Translations under genes and position numbers: made by a program | The notes under the pieces: model-generated | The model's input: only the letters and a program-made list of their open reading frames with translations | Told to the model about the DNA's origin: nothing | The model's database searches: none | NCBI GenBank assembly: GCA_963792075.1 | Contig: CAWBUW010000009.1 | Span: 124,001 to 188,000, forward strand | Reading direction: 5' to 3' | Length of the DNA stretch: 64,000 nt | Source of the DNA: CAWBUW01 sp963792075 | GTDB lineage: Bacteria > Chloroflexota > Anaerolineae > Anaerolineales > UBA4823 | Shown here: positions 1 through 9,126 of the stretch, one piece after another | Layout of the letters: each line of letters begins with the position of its first letter | Numbering within the stretch: position 1 is the first letter of the stretch

Positions 1-1389
1 GGTCAAATTCCTCTTAGCGTTTTTCCGTCCCAGCTATCGCCGGCCTCAGATACTCCGGTCATAATCCCAGACGCTAAAGCCGTTCCCCAGCTACCGAATG
101 CCGACTTGTTTCAATCATTGAATTTATGTTCAATCGTCTCTGTCAAAATTAAGCATAAAGATACGTTCATTGGCTCATTATCAGTATTCTCCGTCGATAA
201 TGTACGCCAGTTCAGCGAGGACGAGATCGCCCTTCTGGAGGGGTTAAGCAACCAGGCAGCCCAGGCAATCACCAACGCCCATCTTTTTGAGAATATTGAA
301 CGACAATTGAAAAATATCGAAGCCCTGCATACAATCGACAACGCAATCGCAAACAGTATGGACATCGGTCTGACATTGAGAGTTGTCACCGAAGAAACGA
401 TCAGGCAGTTGGGTGTCGATGCGGTTGATATTCTATTGTACAAACCCACCAGCAACCTCCTGGAAACCACAATCAGCCAGGGCTTTCGTACCTCCTCCAT
501 GCAGAAAGTAACATTAAGTATTGGAGAGGGACTCGCGGGGCAGATCGCCTCCGATTGGCAGCGGATCTTTATTCCTGATATGGCCGATTATCGAAGTAAA
601 TCCACTCGCGCATCGATCTTCACCGGCGAAGACTTTGTAACCTACTGCGGCATGCCCCTGCGGGCAAAGGGGCAGTTCATCGGGGTCTTGGAGGTTTTCA
701 ACCGGACCCGTCTAAACCCTGATCCAGATTGGTTCAGTTTCCTGGAAACGCTGGCCGGGCAGGCTGCCATCGCCATTGACCGTATCAAATCATTCGAGGA
801 AATTCAAATTTCCAACACAAAACTTATCATGGCCTATGATGCCACCATCGAAGGCTGGTCTCAAGCAATGGATTTGCGGGACGAGGAAACGGAAGGTCAC
901 ACACAGCGAGTTGCACAACAGACCATCCAGCTCGCGAGCAGGATGGGAATTAGCGATGAACAAATTGTTCATATCAGACGCGGTGCTTTATTACACGATA
1001 TGGGCAAACTGGGCGTCCCTGATCGAATTCTGCATAAACCAGGCAAGCTGGCAGATGAAGAGTGGGTTATTATGCGCAAGCATCCGCAGTATGTCTATGA
1101 TATGCTGTCATCCATCGATTACTTGCGCCCGGCGCTGGATATCCCCTATTGCCACCACGAGAAATGGGATGGAAGCGGTTATCCACGCGGATTGAAAGGA
1201 GAAGAAATTCCTCTGGCCGCACGGATTTTTGCCGTGATTGACGTCTGGGATGCCTTGACCTCCGATCGGCCTTATCGAAAGGCATGGCCGCACGAACAGA
1301 CTTTGGAGTATATTCGTGAACAGGTTGGAACGCATTTTGACCCTCAAGTCGTAAAAACTTTTCTGGAGAGTATAGAAACTACTCAATAA
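1..1389 (+). CDS. GAF/HD-GYP domain signalling protein, 5' end outside window
   Basis: The reading frame is open from base 1, so the gene starts before the window. The visible 462 codons hold the end of one GAF domain (to about codon 95), a second GAF domain (about 110-260), then an HD-GYP domain. HD-GYP landmarks are HDMGKLGVPD from codon 332, HHEKWDGSGYP from codon 385 and the PYRKAWP segment near the end. HD-GYP domains of this type hydrolyse cyclic di-GMP in the cytoplasm; GAF domains bind small ligands or mediate dimerisation. All the metal-binding His/Asp positions I can recognise are present, so the domain looks catalytic. The histidine kinase 73 bp downstream lies on the same strand, but it has its own TATAAT box, so co-transcription is uncertain. 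The ligand is unknown. Confidence 0.9.
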   Translation, partial: GQIPLSVFPSQLSPASDTPVIIPDAKAVPQLPNADLFQSLNLCSIVSVKIKHKDTFIGSLSVFSVDNVRQFSEDEIALLEGLSNQAAQAITNAHLFENIERQLKNIEALHTIDNAIANSMDIGLTLRVVTEETIRQLGVDAVDILLYKPTSNLLETTISQGFRTSSMQKVTLSIGEGLAGQIASDWQRIFIPDMADYRSKSTRASIFTGEDFVTYCGMPLRAKGQFIGVLEVFNRTRLNPDPDWFSFLETLAGQAAIAIDRIKSFEEIQISNTKLIMAYDATIEGWSQAMDLRDEETEGHTQRVAQQTIQLASRMGISDEQIVHIRRGALLHDMGKLGVPDRILHKPGKLADEEWVIMRKHPQYVYDMLSSIDYLRPALDIPYCHHEKWDGSGYPRGLKGEEIPLAARIFAVIDVWDALTSDRPYRKAWPHEQTLEYIREQVGTHFDPQVVKTFLESIETTQ

Positions 1390-1450
1390 AAGGGGAAAAG
1401 GGAACTATACTTCTATCGAAATTGTTCAGTCTACAGTGGGAAAGACCGCG

Positions 1451-1456
1451 TATAAT
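1451..1456 (+). promoter_or_regulatory. TATAAT -10 box six bases before a start codon
   Basis: A perfect TATAAT ends six bases before the ATG at 1463. Transcription would begin at or next to that ATG, giving a leaderless message. No convincing -35 hexamer is visible at 16-18 bp spacing and there is no Shine-Dalgarno sequence between box and ATG. Confidence 0.5.
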
Positions 1457-1462
1457 ATTCGT

Positions 1463-4400
1463 ATGAGTAGGCTCAAATCGCTCTTGTCAGCTCCAGAGTT
1501 TGAAGACCTCGCGAAAACTCTGGGGGCCCGCCTGCTGCACCCCTTTTTGCTCGTGTGCATCAGCTTTTTGATTCTGGCGCTTCCGCTGGTTTACCTGCTC
1601 TCGCCGGCAGATGCTCGGCGTTATGCTCTCCCAATCATCTTCTCCCTGGGGGTATGTATTGGCTTACTCTGGCTGGAATACCGTGGGCAGGTGCGGCTGG
1701 CAAGTGTCTTGTTAATCGGTATATTCTGGGTCGTGATTTTTTATCTCGCGTGGGTTGGCTCAGGGGTGCGCGACCCTGCTTACCTATGCGGATTCCTGGG
1801 GCTGATCCTGGTCTCCGGCTTGCTGCTGAAGGGGCCCTCTGGCATCTGGATTGCCCTGGCCAGCATGGCGGCAGGCTTATTCCTGCTGATTGCAGAAGGC
1901 TCTCCATCCTGGTCTGCCAGGCAGCCCATGTCTTCGCCGGTGGTATGGGTCGCGGCCACATTCATCTTCTGGATTGTGGTCGTTGTGCAGCGTTTCTCCA
2001 TCCGTCTCCACGAGGACACGCTGGACAGGCTCCAGGCAGAATTGTTAGAGCGGCAGCAGATCGAAAATGCGCTGCGTCAAAATGAAGAACGCTACCGGTT
2101 GATTTCTACGGTCAGCTCAGATTACATGTTCTCCACCCGGATTGGCTCGGATGGCGTATCCGTTCTGGAATGGACGGCAGGTGCATTTGAACAGATCACG
2201 GGTTATACGTTCGATGAATTCGTAGCCCATGGGGGATGGTTAGCTTCGTTATACCCGGACGATCGCGAAAAAGATGAGCAGGATATGGAGACCCTGCGCC
2301 GGAATGAACCCGTGGACAGCGAAGTGCGCACGATCCACAAAAACGGGGATATTCGTTGGGTCAGGATTTATGCCTCCCCTGTTTGGGACCCGAAAGAACA
2401 GCGCCTGGCCGGGATCAACGGCGCGGTGCAAGATGTCACCGCCCGCAAGCGCGCCGAGGAAGATTTATTGCGCACCCTGGAACGCGAACAACGCCTCAAC
2501 GAAGTGGCGCGCATCATCAGCAGTGCGATGGATTTGGGAACTGTGATCGCCACGGTCGTGCGCCTGGCGACAGAACTGGTTGGCGCCGAAATGGGTTCCC
2601 TGGCCTTGATCACCTCAGGTGGAGAACACCTGAGTGAAGCTTACAATTACAATGTGCCACCCGAGTTATTCAACCCGCGTCCTTTCCCCCGCGGCATCGG
2701 CGTCGGAGGAACTGTGCTCGAGACGGACCAACCTGTCTCCGTGGATGATTATCAGGTATACCCAAACGCAATGCAATATGGCATCGATGGTGGACTGCAC
2801 GCATTTCTGGGCGTGCCGGTGATTGCCGGAGATAAGACGCTCGGTGTTTTGAAGCTGTTCAGCCGCGACCCGGAAAAGAAATTCAGCTCCCGCGACCTGG
2901 CCCTGTCGGCTGCCATTGGCCAACAAGCCGGTATTTATATCCAAAATGCGCGCCTCTTCGAACAGACCCAGCGGCACGCCCAGCAGCTCTCTATCCTCAA
3001 CGAAGTGGGCCGGGCAGTTTCCACGCAACGCGATCTATCCAGCGTAATAGAGGTTGTATTCCAGCAAGCGCAGCGCAGCCTGGACCTGGATGTATTCTAT
3101 ATCGGTCTGCTCACCCCAGAACCCGATGTGGTTTACTTTCCCTTCATGTATGACAGCGGCACGCAATGGAAGGAAGCCCCTCACCATTTGTCGGAATACA
3201 GCCACTCAAAAGAAGTGCTGGCATCAGGCCAGGCGCAACTTGTCTTGCGTACCATCGAAGAGCTGATGAGCCCGGCGCCTCCAGGCTCTCAGGTGGGCAA
3301 TACGCGCCTGCGCGCGGCGACCCTTATGTTTGCGCCCTTGCGCGCCGGCGAAAAAGTGATCGGTATCGTCTCGGTCCAATCCTATGCAGTGAATGCGTAC
3401 AGCCAGGACGACTTAATATTACTGACCGGCATCGCCAACCAGGTGGCCGTCGCAATTGAAAATGCCCGGCTGTTCGATGCGACGCAGCGCCAACTGGAGG
3501 AACTGACCATCCTGCATACCATTTCCACACTGGCGGTTGCCGCTCCCGGCCCTGCGCAGCTCTTCGACAATGCTGTACTGAGCATCGGCCAAAAGGTTTT
3601 CTCAGACAGGCTCACCATATGGCTGCTGGATGAGAAAATGCAGGAGCTATATAAAGTTGCCGACCATCACCAATCCTCAACGCCTTCTTGTCCCGACTGG
3701 ATCACCCCGCTCAACTCCGGGATCATAGGCACAGTCGCCGCGCAGGGAAAGGCCATGCGGGTTACAGACGTCTCTCAGGCGCAGCAATACTTCCCCGGTT
3801 ACCCGGATAGCCTCTCAGAATTATGTGTGCCCATGCGCATTGGCGAGCGCGTGATCGGTGTGATCAACGTGGAAAGCCAGGAGGTGGACGCTTTTTCAGA
3901 ATCTGAGGAGCGCCTGCTAACGACAATCGCCGGCCTGCTCGCCACGGCGATGGAACGTTTGCAAAGTGAAGCTGAACTGGAGAAGCGTGTCCGGGACCGT
4001 ACCGCGGATCTCGAAGCTGCAAACGCCGAGCTCGAATCCTTCAGTTACTCCATTTCTCACGATTTGCGAGCGCCCTTACGCGGCATCGATGGCTACTCTC
4101 GCCTGCTGCAAGAAGAATACGCTTCTTTTCTCGATACAGAAGGGATACACTACCTGGCGCGCGTGCGCCAGAGCGCGCAACGCATGGGCCTGCTGATCGA
4201 TGATTTGCTCAAATTCTCTCGCCTCAACCGGCAGCCCCTCCATAAACAAGCGATCAACCCAACGGAGATGGTGCACGATTTACTCCAAGAGCTGAAAACA
4301 GAATACGCACAGCGCTCTGTGGAGTTCATCGTTGGCGATTTGCCCCCTTGCGAAGTAGACCCGGTATTACTGCGCCAGGTCTTCATGAATTTGCTTACCA

Positions 4401-4714
4401 ATGCATTGAAATACTCCAGCAAACAAGAACTTGCTCGTATCGAAATCAACTGCCAACAGGATGGCTCGCAGAATATTTATTTTGTGCGTGACAACGGTGT
4501 AGGTTTTGATATGCGTTATGTGGATAAATTATTCAGGGTGTTCCAACGCCTGCACCATACAGACGAATTCGAGGGCACAGGGGTAGGTCTCGCTATCGTG
4601 CAGCGGATTATCCAGCGCCACGGAGGCCATGTCTGGGCCGAGGGCGAGCTGCACAAAGGCGCCACATTCTATTTCGCCCTCAATTCAGAAAACACAAGCC
4701 CCGCGGCAGTGTAA
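1463..4714 (+). CDS. membrane-bound PAS/GAF sensor histidine kinase
   Basis: This 1083-residue hybrid-free sensor kinase starts at the ATG just behind a TATAAT box; an in-frame GTG 27 bp upstream is less likely. Order: six or seven hydrophobic segments (about 20-185), coiled linker, PAS/PAC (about 205-325), three GAF domains (about 340-500, 510-670, 675-830), HisKA with the phospho-acceptor His866 in SHDLRAPLRGIDGYS, and HATPase_c with N box (LLTNALKY), DNGVGFD and GTGVGLAIV. The SHDLRAPL type of HisKA is found in bacteriophytochrome-like kinases. It would autophosphorylate and pass phosphate to a response regulator, but no receiver domain or regulator gene lies nearby, so its partner is unknown. 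The signal could be redox, a small ligand or a membrane state; nothing in the sequence decides this. Confidence 0.92.
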   Translation: MSRLKSLLSAPEFEDLAKTLGARLLHPFLLVCISFLILALPLVYLLSPADARRYALPIIFSLGVCIGLLWLEYRGQVRLASVLLIGIFWVVIFYLAWVGSGVRDPAYLCGFLGLILVSGLLLKGPSGIWIALASMAAGLFLLIAEGSPSWSARQPMSSPVVWVAATFIFWIVVVVQRFSIRLHEDTLDRLQAELLERQQIENALRQNEERYRLISTVSSDYMFSTRIGSDGVSVLEWTAGAFEQITGYTFDEFVAHGGWLASLYPDDREKDEQDMETLRRNEPVDSEVRTIHKNGDIRWVRIYASPVWDPKEQRLAGINGAVQDVTARKRAEEDLLRTLEREQRLNEVARIISSAMDLGTVIATVVRLATELVGAEMGSLALITSGGEHLSEAYNYNVPPELFNPRPFPRGIGVGGTVLETDQPVSVDDYQVYPNAMQYGIDGGLHAFLGVPVIAGDKTLGVLKLFSRDPEKKFSSRDLALSAAIGQQAGIYIQNARLFEQTQRHAQQLSILNEVGRAVSTQRDLSSVIEVVFQQAQRSLDLDVFYIGLLTPEPDVVYFPFMYDSGTQWKEAPHHLSEYSHSKEVLASGQAQLVLRTIEELMSPAPPGSQVGNTRLRAATLMFAPLRAGEKVIGIVSVQSYAVNAYSQDDLILLTGIANQVAVAIENARLFDATQRQLEELTILHTISTLAVAAPGPAQLFDNAVLSIGQKVFSDRLTIWLLDEKMQELYKVADHHQSSTPSCPDWITPLNSGIIGTVAAQGKAMRVTDVSQAQQYFPGYPDSLSELCVPMRIGERVIGVINVESQEVDAFSESEERLLTTIAGLLATAMERLQSEAELEKRVRDRTADLEAANAELESFSYSISHDLRAPLRGIDGYSRLLQEEYASFLDTEGIHYLARVRQSAQRMGLLIDDLLKFSRLNRQPLHKQAINPTEMVHDLLQELKTEYAQRSVEFIVGDLPPCEVDPVLLRQVFMNLLTNALKYSSKQELARIEINCQQDGSQNIYFVRDNGVGFDMRYVDKLFRVFQRLHHTDEFEGTGVGLAIVQRIIQRHGGHVWAEGELHKGATFYFALNSENTSPAAV

Positions 4715-4742
4715 ATGCGGGAGATTTCTTTCTGACCTGGCG

Positions 4743-4914
4743 TCTTTGCGGCTTTGCGACTTTGCGTTAAAAATGGGATGGTTGTGGGAAGGGGCGAGCC
4801 TGTTGAAGAGGGTGGGGTCTTGACGCAAGGGCGCAAGGGCGCAAAGCCGCAAAGAGAAGCGGGGATAGGGTTTTCATAAAGTCGGGGGGGGGAACGCAGG
4901 GCTTTCACAAAGCC
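4743..4914. repeat. intergenic inverted repeat and small hairpin cluster
   Basis: A 16-bp sequence of TTTGCGG units at 4743-4758 is repeated in perfect inverted form at 4840-4855. Downstream, AGGGTTTTCATAAAGTCGG (4867-4885) recurs inverted with one mismatch at 49653-49671, so it is a dispersed repeat. A small hairpin (GGCTTT-CAC-AAAGCC) follows near 4900. No gene is visible in the 267 bp between the kinase and the transpeptidase. Confidence 0.6.
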
Positions 4915-4944
4915 TGAGAGCCCTGGAAGAGGAGATTCAGCCCC

Positions 4945-4973
4945 TTGCCCTGGCGGGGTGTTTCCGTTACAAT
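4945..4973 (+). promoter_or_regulatory. sigma70-type promoter, probably leaderless
   Basis: TTGCCC (4945-4950), a 17-bp spacer and TACAAT (4968-4973) make a good housekeeping promoter. The -10 box ends eight bases before the ATG at 4982, so the start of transcription falls on or within a base or two of the start codon. Confidence 0.6.
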
Positions 4974-4981
4974 CTTTGCTT

Positions 4982-6049
4982 ATGGGCAAATCAATTTCCC
5001 GACGAGATTTCCTCAAATTGGGGGCGCTGTCTTTGGCCAGCCTGGGCGGCCTGGCTTTCAACCCATTCCCAAACCCGCAGGATGATTACACCTACCCTCC
5101 AGGGGAGGTAGCACGGGTGTCGGTAAGTAACAAGATCACCGTTTACGCAGAGCCCAATTGGGACAGCCTCGCCGTCGGCTACCTCAGCCTGAAGGACAAG
5201 CTGGTCAACATCTACTATGAGCTCACCCCTGAGACCGGTCCGGCCTACAACCCGCTGTGGTACCGGGTGTGGGGAGGCTACATCCACTCAGCTTACCTGC
5301 AGAAGGTCAAGTTCCGCTTCAACCAGGTGCTGGATACCATTCCTGAGGCGGGCCAGCTCTGCGAGGTCACGGTGCCCTACTCTCAGATCTATAAGTATGA
5401 TGTTTATCAAGGTTGGCAGCGCTTCAACCGCCTGTACTATGAGACCACCCATTGGGTTGTGGGGATAGACGAAGGACCGGACAAAAATGCCTGGTATCGG
5501 GTGTACGATAACGGCGTTGAGTTCCACGTGCCCGCCGAGCACCTCCGCCCTGTGCCGGACGAAGAAATGGCCCCGATCTCGCCAGAAGTACCCTGGGAAG
5601 AAAAACGCATCGAAGTAAGCATTCAGGACCAAACCGTTACCGCCTTCGAGCGCGGAGAGGTCATCTTTAAAACCAAGGTTTCGACTGGCTTACCCATCAA
5701 GCCTGACCCGGATGGCATTCCCTGGGCAACCCCGCGCGGGCGTTTTTACGTCGAGAACAAACAGCCTTCCACCCACATGGGGGAAGGCCGCCTGACCGGC
5801 GATCCGGAAGCGTACGAGCTACCCGGGGTGCCCTGGGTAAGTTACTTTGAACCGGTTACCGGAGTCGCTTTCCACGGCACGTATTGGCACAACAACTTCG
5901 GCTCGCAGATGTCCCACGGCTGTGTGAACATGCGCCCGCACGAATCCCGCTGGCTTTTCCGCTGGACATACCCTATTTTTAAGCTGCCGATCAAAGACCG
6001 CTCCGGGTGGCAAATACGCGGCCGCGGCACCCCGGTTGACGTTATCTGA
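4982..6049 (+). CDS. Tat-exported L,D-transpeptidase
   Basis: The 355-residue protein begins with a twin-arginine signal (SRRDFLKLG, then a hydrophobic stretch). Residues about 40-200 hold two SH3-like segments with repeated WYRV motifs. The C-terminal YkuD domain (about 210-350) carries HGTYWHN and the catalytic SHGCVN motif, with the nucleophilic Cys in SHGC. Such enzymes form L,D cross-links in peptidoglycan or attach proteins to it outside the membrane. In a Chloroflexota cell with unusual envelope chemistry the acceptor is uncertain. The start at the ATG is set by the promoter 8 bp upstream; an in-frame upstream ATG lies inside the promoter. A paralogue follows one gene downstream at 6979, and the methyltransferase between them may share this transcript. 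Confidence 0.93.
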   Translation: MGKSISRRDFLKLGALSLASLGGLAFNPFPNPQDDYTYPPGEVARVSVSNKITVYAEPNWDSLAVGYLSLKDKLVNIYYELTPETGPAYNPLWYRVWGGYIHSAYLQKVKFRFNQVLDTIPEAGQLCEVTVPYSQIYKYDVYQGWQRFNRLYYETTHWVVGIDEGPDKNAWYRVYDNGVEFHVPAEHLRPVPDEEMAPISPEVPWEEKRIEVSIQDQTVTAFERGEVIFKTKVSTGLPIKPDPDGIPWATPRGRFYVENKQPSTHMGEGRLTGDPEAYELPGVPWVSYFEPVTGVAFHGTYWHNNFGSQMSHGCVNMRPHESRWLFRWTYPIFKLPIKDRSGWQIRGRGTPVDVI

Positions 6050-6063
6050 AATTGGAGTCCAAC

Positions 6064-6879
6064 ATGACAAATTCCTCGAACACCGATTATCTGCGCACGC
6101 ACCAATATGCCAGTGGATCGAACCTCAACGCGCGCATCCGCGTCCACCAACTCTACTCCACCAACCCGAAGGGCCTGCCGCAGTGGATCTTTGAGCACAT
6201 GACCCTCCCGTCGCAGGCAGACGTGTTAGAAGTTGGCTGCGGGATTGGCAACCAATGGATGAGCCTGACCGATCCAGTGCCAACAGGATGGAAGATCACC
6301 CTGACCGACTTCTCGGCGGGCATGCTGGCCGAAGTGGAACAGAACCTGGCCGGCAAGCTTCCTAACCTGACTTTCCAGGTGGCCGATGCGCAAGGGCTGC
6401 CCTTCCCGGACGCCAGCTTCGACGCTATTGTAGCCAACCACATGCTTTACCACGTGCCCGACCGGCCGAAAGCATTGGCCGAATTCCGCCGCGTCCTGCG
6501 CCCAGGCGGAAAGCTCTTCGCAGCCACGAACGGCAAACACCACATGACGGCCCTGTACGCCATGGCGGATCGTTTTGGCCTGGAAGCTGCCTCGGTCGCA
6601 ACCGTGGCTTTCCGCGTGGGCAGCTTCTCCCTCGAAAACGGCGCCGAGCAGCTTGCACCCTTCTTTACCTCTGTACGCATGGAACCCTACCACGACTCGC
6701 TGGAAATCACGGACGCCCGCCACCTCGTGGATTACCTTGCCTCGGTCCTGCCGGACGAGCTGCTCGATGAAGACCTGCGGAAATTGGAGGCTTTCCAAAA
6801 ATGGGCCGAAAACGAGATCGAGGTCGAGGGCGCCATCCACATCCCCAAGGCCGCCGGCCTGTTCATTGCCACGAAGTAA
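6064..6879 (+). CDS. class I SAM-dependent methyltransferase
   Basis: A 271-residue soluble protein with a Methyltransf_11-like fold. The SAM-binding motif I is VLEVGCGIGN (near residues 58-67), followed by an acidic strand end LTDFS, a PDASFDAIVANHMLYHV segment (motif IV region) and FRRVLRPGGKLFAAT. It resembles UbiE/arsenite-type small-molecule methyltransferases, but the substrate cannot be assigned. The ATG at 6064 has GGAG seven bases upstream; an earlier TTG at 6052 overlaps that ribosome-binding site and is less likely. It starts 14 bp after the first transpeptidase, suggesting co-transcription. Confidence 0.88.
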   Translation: MTNSSNTDYLRTHQYASGSNLNARIRVHQLYSTNPKGLPQWIFEHMTLPSQADVLEVGCGIGNQWMSLTDPVPTGWKITLTDFSAGMLAEVEQNLAGKLPNLTFQVADAQGLPFPDASFDAIVANHMLYHVPDRPKALAEFRRVLRPGGKLFAATNGKHHMTALYAMADRFGLEAASVATVAFRVGSFSLENGAEQLAPFFTSVRMEPYHDSLEITDARHLVDYLASVLPDELLDEDLRKLEAFQKWAENEIEVEGAIHIPKAAGLFIATK

Positions 6880-6885
6880 TCATGT

Positions 6886-6930
6886 GATATTAGACCCTAA
6901 AGGTCTTAAAGACCTTTAGGGTCTAATATC
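6886..6930. repeat. perfect 22-bp-arm palindrome
   Basis: Arms of 22 nt (6886-6907 and 6909-6930) are exactly complementary around one central A. The palindrome follows the methyltransferase stop by 6 bp and precedes the second transpeptidase by 48 bp, on the same strand. It could act as a terminator but no T-run follows. Confidence 0.85.
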
Positions 6931-6978
6931 AGGGACTGATCAAAGGATCTAATTCTGGCCAGGTGACGTCTATCCTGT

Positions 6979-8055
6979 ATGGCTGAGACAACCCTCTCCC
7001 CAGCACTCTCACGCAGAAACTTCCTCAAGGTAAGCGCGCTGGCCCTCGGCTGCCTGGCGGCCAATCCCCTCCCCCGTCTGCTGCCGCCGGACGCCTCGAC
7101 CGCATTCCCCGCGCCCGCGCCCCTGGGACGGGTCACTGTGGAGCTGGTGCGGCGTTATGCCCATCCTTCTTTCGAAAGTGAACACCAGGGCTGGCTGCAC
7201 CGGGATGAGATCGTGCGCCTTGTGGAAGCAAAGACTTCTGCCGCCGGCCCGCTCAGTAATCCGCTGTGGTACCGCCTCGAATCCGGCTATGCGCACAGCG
7301 CCCATATCCAACCGGTCGAGCAGCGTTTCCACCTGCCCCCGGAATCGCTTCCGGCCGAGCGGGTCATCGCCGAGGTCAGCGTGCCTTTTACGCAGACCTA
7401 CCGCTTCACCCGCGAAGAAGGCTGGCAGCCGCTTTACCGCCTCTACTACCAATCGGTCCACTGGGTGACCGGCATCGAAGCCGGCCCGGATGGGCGTCCC
7501 TGGTACCGGCTGACGGATGAGCGGCTGTACGTTGATTACCACGCCCCGGCCCACCACTTACGCCTGATCGACCCGGCCGAATTCTCGCCGCTGGCGGGCG
7601 ATGTTCCCCCGGAAGATAAGCTTATCCGCGTCTCCATCGCCGAACAGACCCTGAGAGCTTACCAGGGCGAGACGCTCGTCCACCAGTGCCGCCTCTCCAG
7701 CGGCGTGCATACCCCCGAAGACCGGCTCGCCGAGGGCGAGCTGCCCACCGAAACACCCCTGGGACGTTTCCGCATCCTCACCAAGATGCCCTGCCGCCAC
7801 ATGGGCAACGGCCACCTGACCGCCGATCCGCTGGCTTACGAATTACCCGGCGTACCCTGGACGATGATCTTCCACGAATGGGGCGTGGCCCTGCACGGCA
7901 CGTACTGGCATAACAACTTTGGCACGCGCATGAGCCACGGCTGCGTCAACCTTCCCAACGCAGACGCCTTGTGGCTTTTCCGCTGGACGGATCCCGTCTA
8001 CCAGCCCGGCGAATGGCTCACCAAAGGCCGCGGGACCTGGGTGGAGATCTCATAA
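6979..8055 (+). CDS. Tat-exported L,D-transpeptidase (paralogue)
   Basis: 358 residues, collinear with the enzyme at 4982 throughout: twin-arginine signal (SRRNFLKVSALALG), two SH3-like segments (WYRLESGYAHS and WYRLTDERL), then a YkuD domain ending in LHGTYWHNNFG and the catalytic SHGCVNL. The two proteins look like an old tandem duplication, with diverged N-terminal halves and well conserved catalytic halves. This copy has an insertion of about eight residues before the TPLGRF strand. It presumably modifies peptidoglycan outside the membrane. No clear Shine-Dalgarno sequence precedes the ATG. It converges on the GNAT gene with a palindrome between the two stops. Confidence 0.92.
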   Translation: MAETTLSPALSRRNFLKVSALALGCLAANPLPRLLPPDASTAFPAPAPLGRVTVELVRRYAHPSFESEHQGWLHRDEIVRLVEAKTSAAGPLSNPLWYRLESGYAHSAHIQPVEQRFHLPPESLPAERVIAEVSVPFTQTYRFTREEGWQPLYRLYYQSVHWVTGIEAGPDGRPWYRLTDERLYVDYHAPAHHLRLIDPAEFSPLAGDVPPEDKLIRVSIAEQTLRAYQGETLVHQCRLSSGVHTPEDRLAEGELPTETPLGRFRILTKMPCRHMGNGHLTADPLAYELPGVPWTMIFHEWGVALHGTYWHNNFGTRMSHGCVNLPNADALWLFRWTDPVYQPGEWLTKGRGTWVEIS

Positions 8056-8061
8056 TTTTTC

Positions 8062-8096
8062 TGTTGTGCCCAACGGCGAAGCCGTTGGGCACAACA
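8062..8096. terminator. palindrome between convergent genes, probable bidirectional terminator
   Basis: Two 16-nt complementary arms surround a GAA loop (GGC-GAA-GCC). It lies 6 bp after one stop codon and 3 bp before the other, exactly where a bidirectional terminator is expected. Weak T-rich sequence (ATTTTTCT, 8054-8062) flanks one side only. Confidence 0.65.
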
Positions 8097-8099
8097 TGA

Positions 8100-9068
8100 T
8101 TATTTACGGAATTCTTTCTCGTAGCAGACGTACTCTCTTTCCACATGCATGCCTGCCCGTTCGTAGAGGCGGGTGGCGCCGGTGGGATTGCTGGCATCCA
8201 CTGCCAGGCCAATGACAGCCTGGCCGCGTTTGTAGAACTCACCAAAAGAATAGAGCAAGAGCGCCATGCCCAATCCCTGCTTGCGCCAGGGACGCCGGAC
8301 CCCCAGGCTCCAGACGAAGCCGATGCTGCCGCGGTAGCGGCAAATGGAAACCCCAGCAATTTGATCGCCATCCCAGGCTACGAACCACAATTCTGGATCG
8401 TAACAATCCGGTGCCAGGCGGAATGATTTCCAGGTTTCGAAAGAGGGCTTGACGTGACCCCAATGGTCTGCAAAGGCTTCTTCCAGGGCTTCATAGACCG
8501 GGTAAAGGTGTTCTGCTGCTTCAAAAGGACGGAGCTCTACCCCTGCCGGGAACTGCGGTGCGGGCGGTGCGGACTCCAATGCGATGCGCATGTGCCAGGT
8601 GAAGCGCACCGCCTGGAAGCCTTCATTTTCGAGCAAGGGGCGTCCTTTGCTGTCGTCCAGGGTGGTAAAAACCTGGATATAGGCACGTAAAGAAGGGTCG
8701 GCCAGGGTCATTTCATGACGAGCGCGCCCGTCCAGGGCCCGTAACAGGCTGGTGCCCACGCCCAGGTTGCTGAACAGCGGGTGGACGTAGCCATCCCCCT
8801 GGTAAACGGCATGCCCTTCGCGGCTGTAAAATTCCTCATAGCCAACGATCTTACCCGTTGGGTCCGTCACCACCCAGGCGTCCGTCGCCAGGTTGAACCC
8901 GGGTCTCTCCCAGGCTGACTTTAGCTCAGAGGGCGTGACCGCATCTTCCGGGTCGCCATCGGTTTCACAGACGGCGCGGATCATTCCGGTGATGCCTTCA
9001 ATATCGCTCCACGCGGCAGGGCGCAGGGTGAAGCCAGGAGGGAGGGGGGAGAGGAGGGTTTCGTTCAT
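8100..9068 (-). CDS. tandem GNAT-domain acetyltransferase
   Basis: 322 residues with two GNAT folds. The N-terminal one (about 13-160) is degenerate; the C-terminal one (about 175-320) keeps the acetyl-CoA binding motif RKQGLGMALL and a final ASNPTGATRLYERAGM segment. This two-domain arrangement resembles MshD-type and other double-GNAT proteins, in which only the second domain is usually catalytic. The acceptor, a small amine or a protein, is unknown. A TATAAT box lies seven bases before the ATG, with no Shine-Dalgarno sequence, suggesting a leaderless message. It converges on the second transpeptidase. Confidence 0.85.
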   Translation of the reverse strand: MNETLLSPLPPGFTLRPAAWSDIEGITGMIRAVCETDGDPEDAVTPSELKSAWERPGFNLATDAWVVTDPTGKIVGYEEFYSREGHAVYQGDGYVHPLFSNLGVGTSLLRALDGRARHEMTLADPSLRAYIQVFTTLDDSKGRPLLENEGFQAVRFTWHMRIALESAPPAPQFPAGVELRPFEAAEHLYPVYEALEEAFADHWGHVKPSFETWKSFRLAPDCYDPELWFVAWDGDQIAGVSICRYRGSIGFVWSLGVRRPWRKQGLGMALLLYSFGEFYKRGQAVIGLAVDASNPTGATRLYERAGMHVEREYVCYEKEFRK

Positions 9069-9075
9069 GGGTTGT

Positions 9076-9081
9076 ATTATA
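9076..9081 (-). promoter_or_regulatory. TATAAT -10 box seven bases before the GNAT start
   Basis: TATAAT on the minus strand ends seven bases before the ATG at 9068. The -35 region is weak (CAATGA at 17 bp). The position fits leaderless transcription. Confidence 0.45.
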
Positions 9082-9096
9082 AGCGAAGTTTGTATG

Positions 9097-9126
9097 GTTC
9101 ATTGGGAGTAGCCGTGGAAAAGGGCA
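9097..9126. repeat. 30-bp dispersed repeat, copy 1
   Basis: This 30-bp stretch, beginning GTTCATTGGGAGTAGCCGTG, matches 27 of 30 bases at 56935-56964. It overlaps the abnormal 3' end of the decayed DNA methyltransferase gene. Confidence 0.7.
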
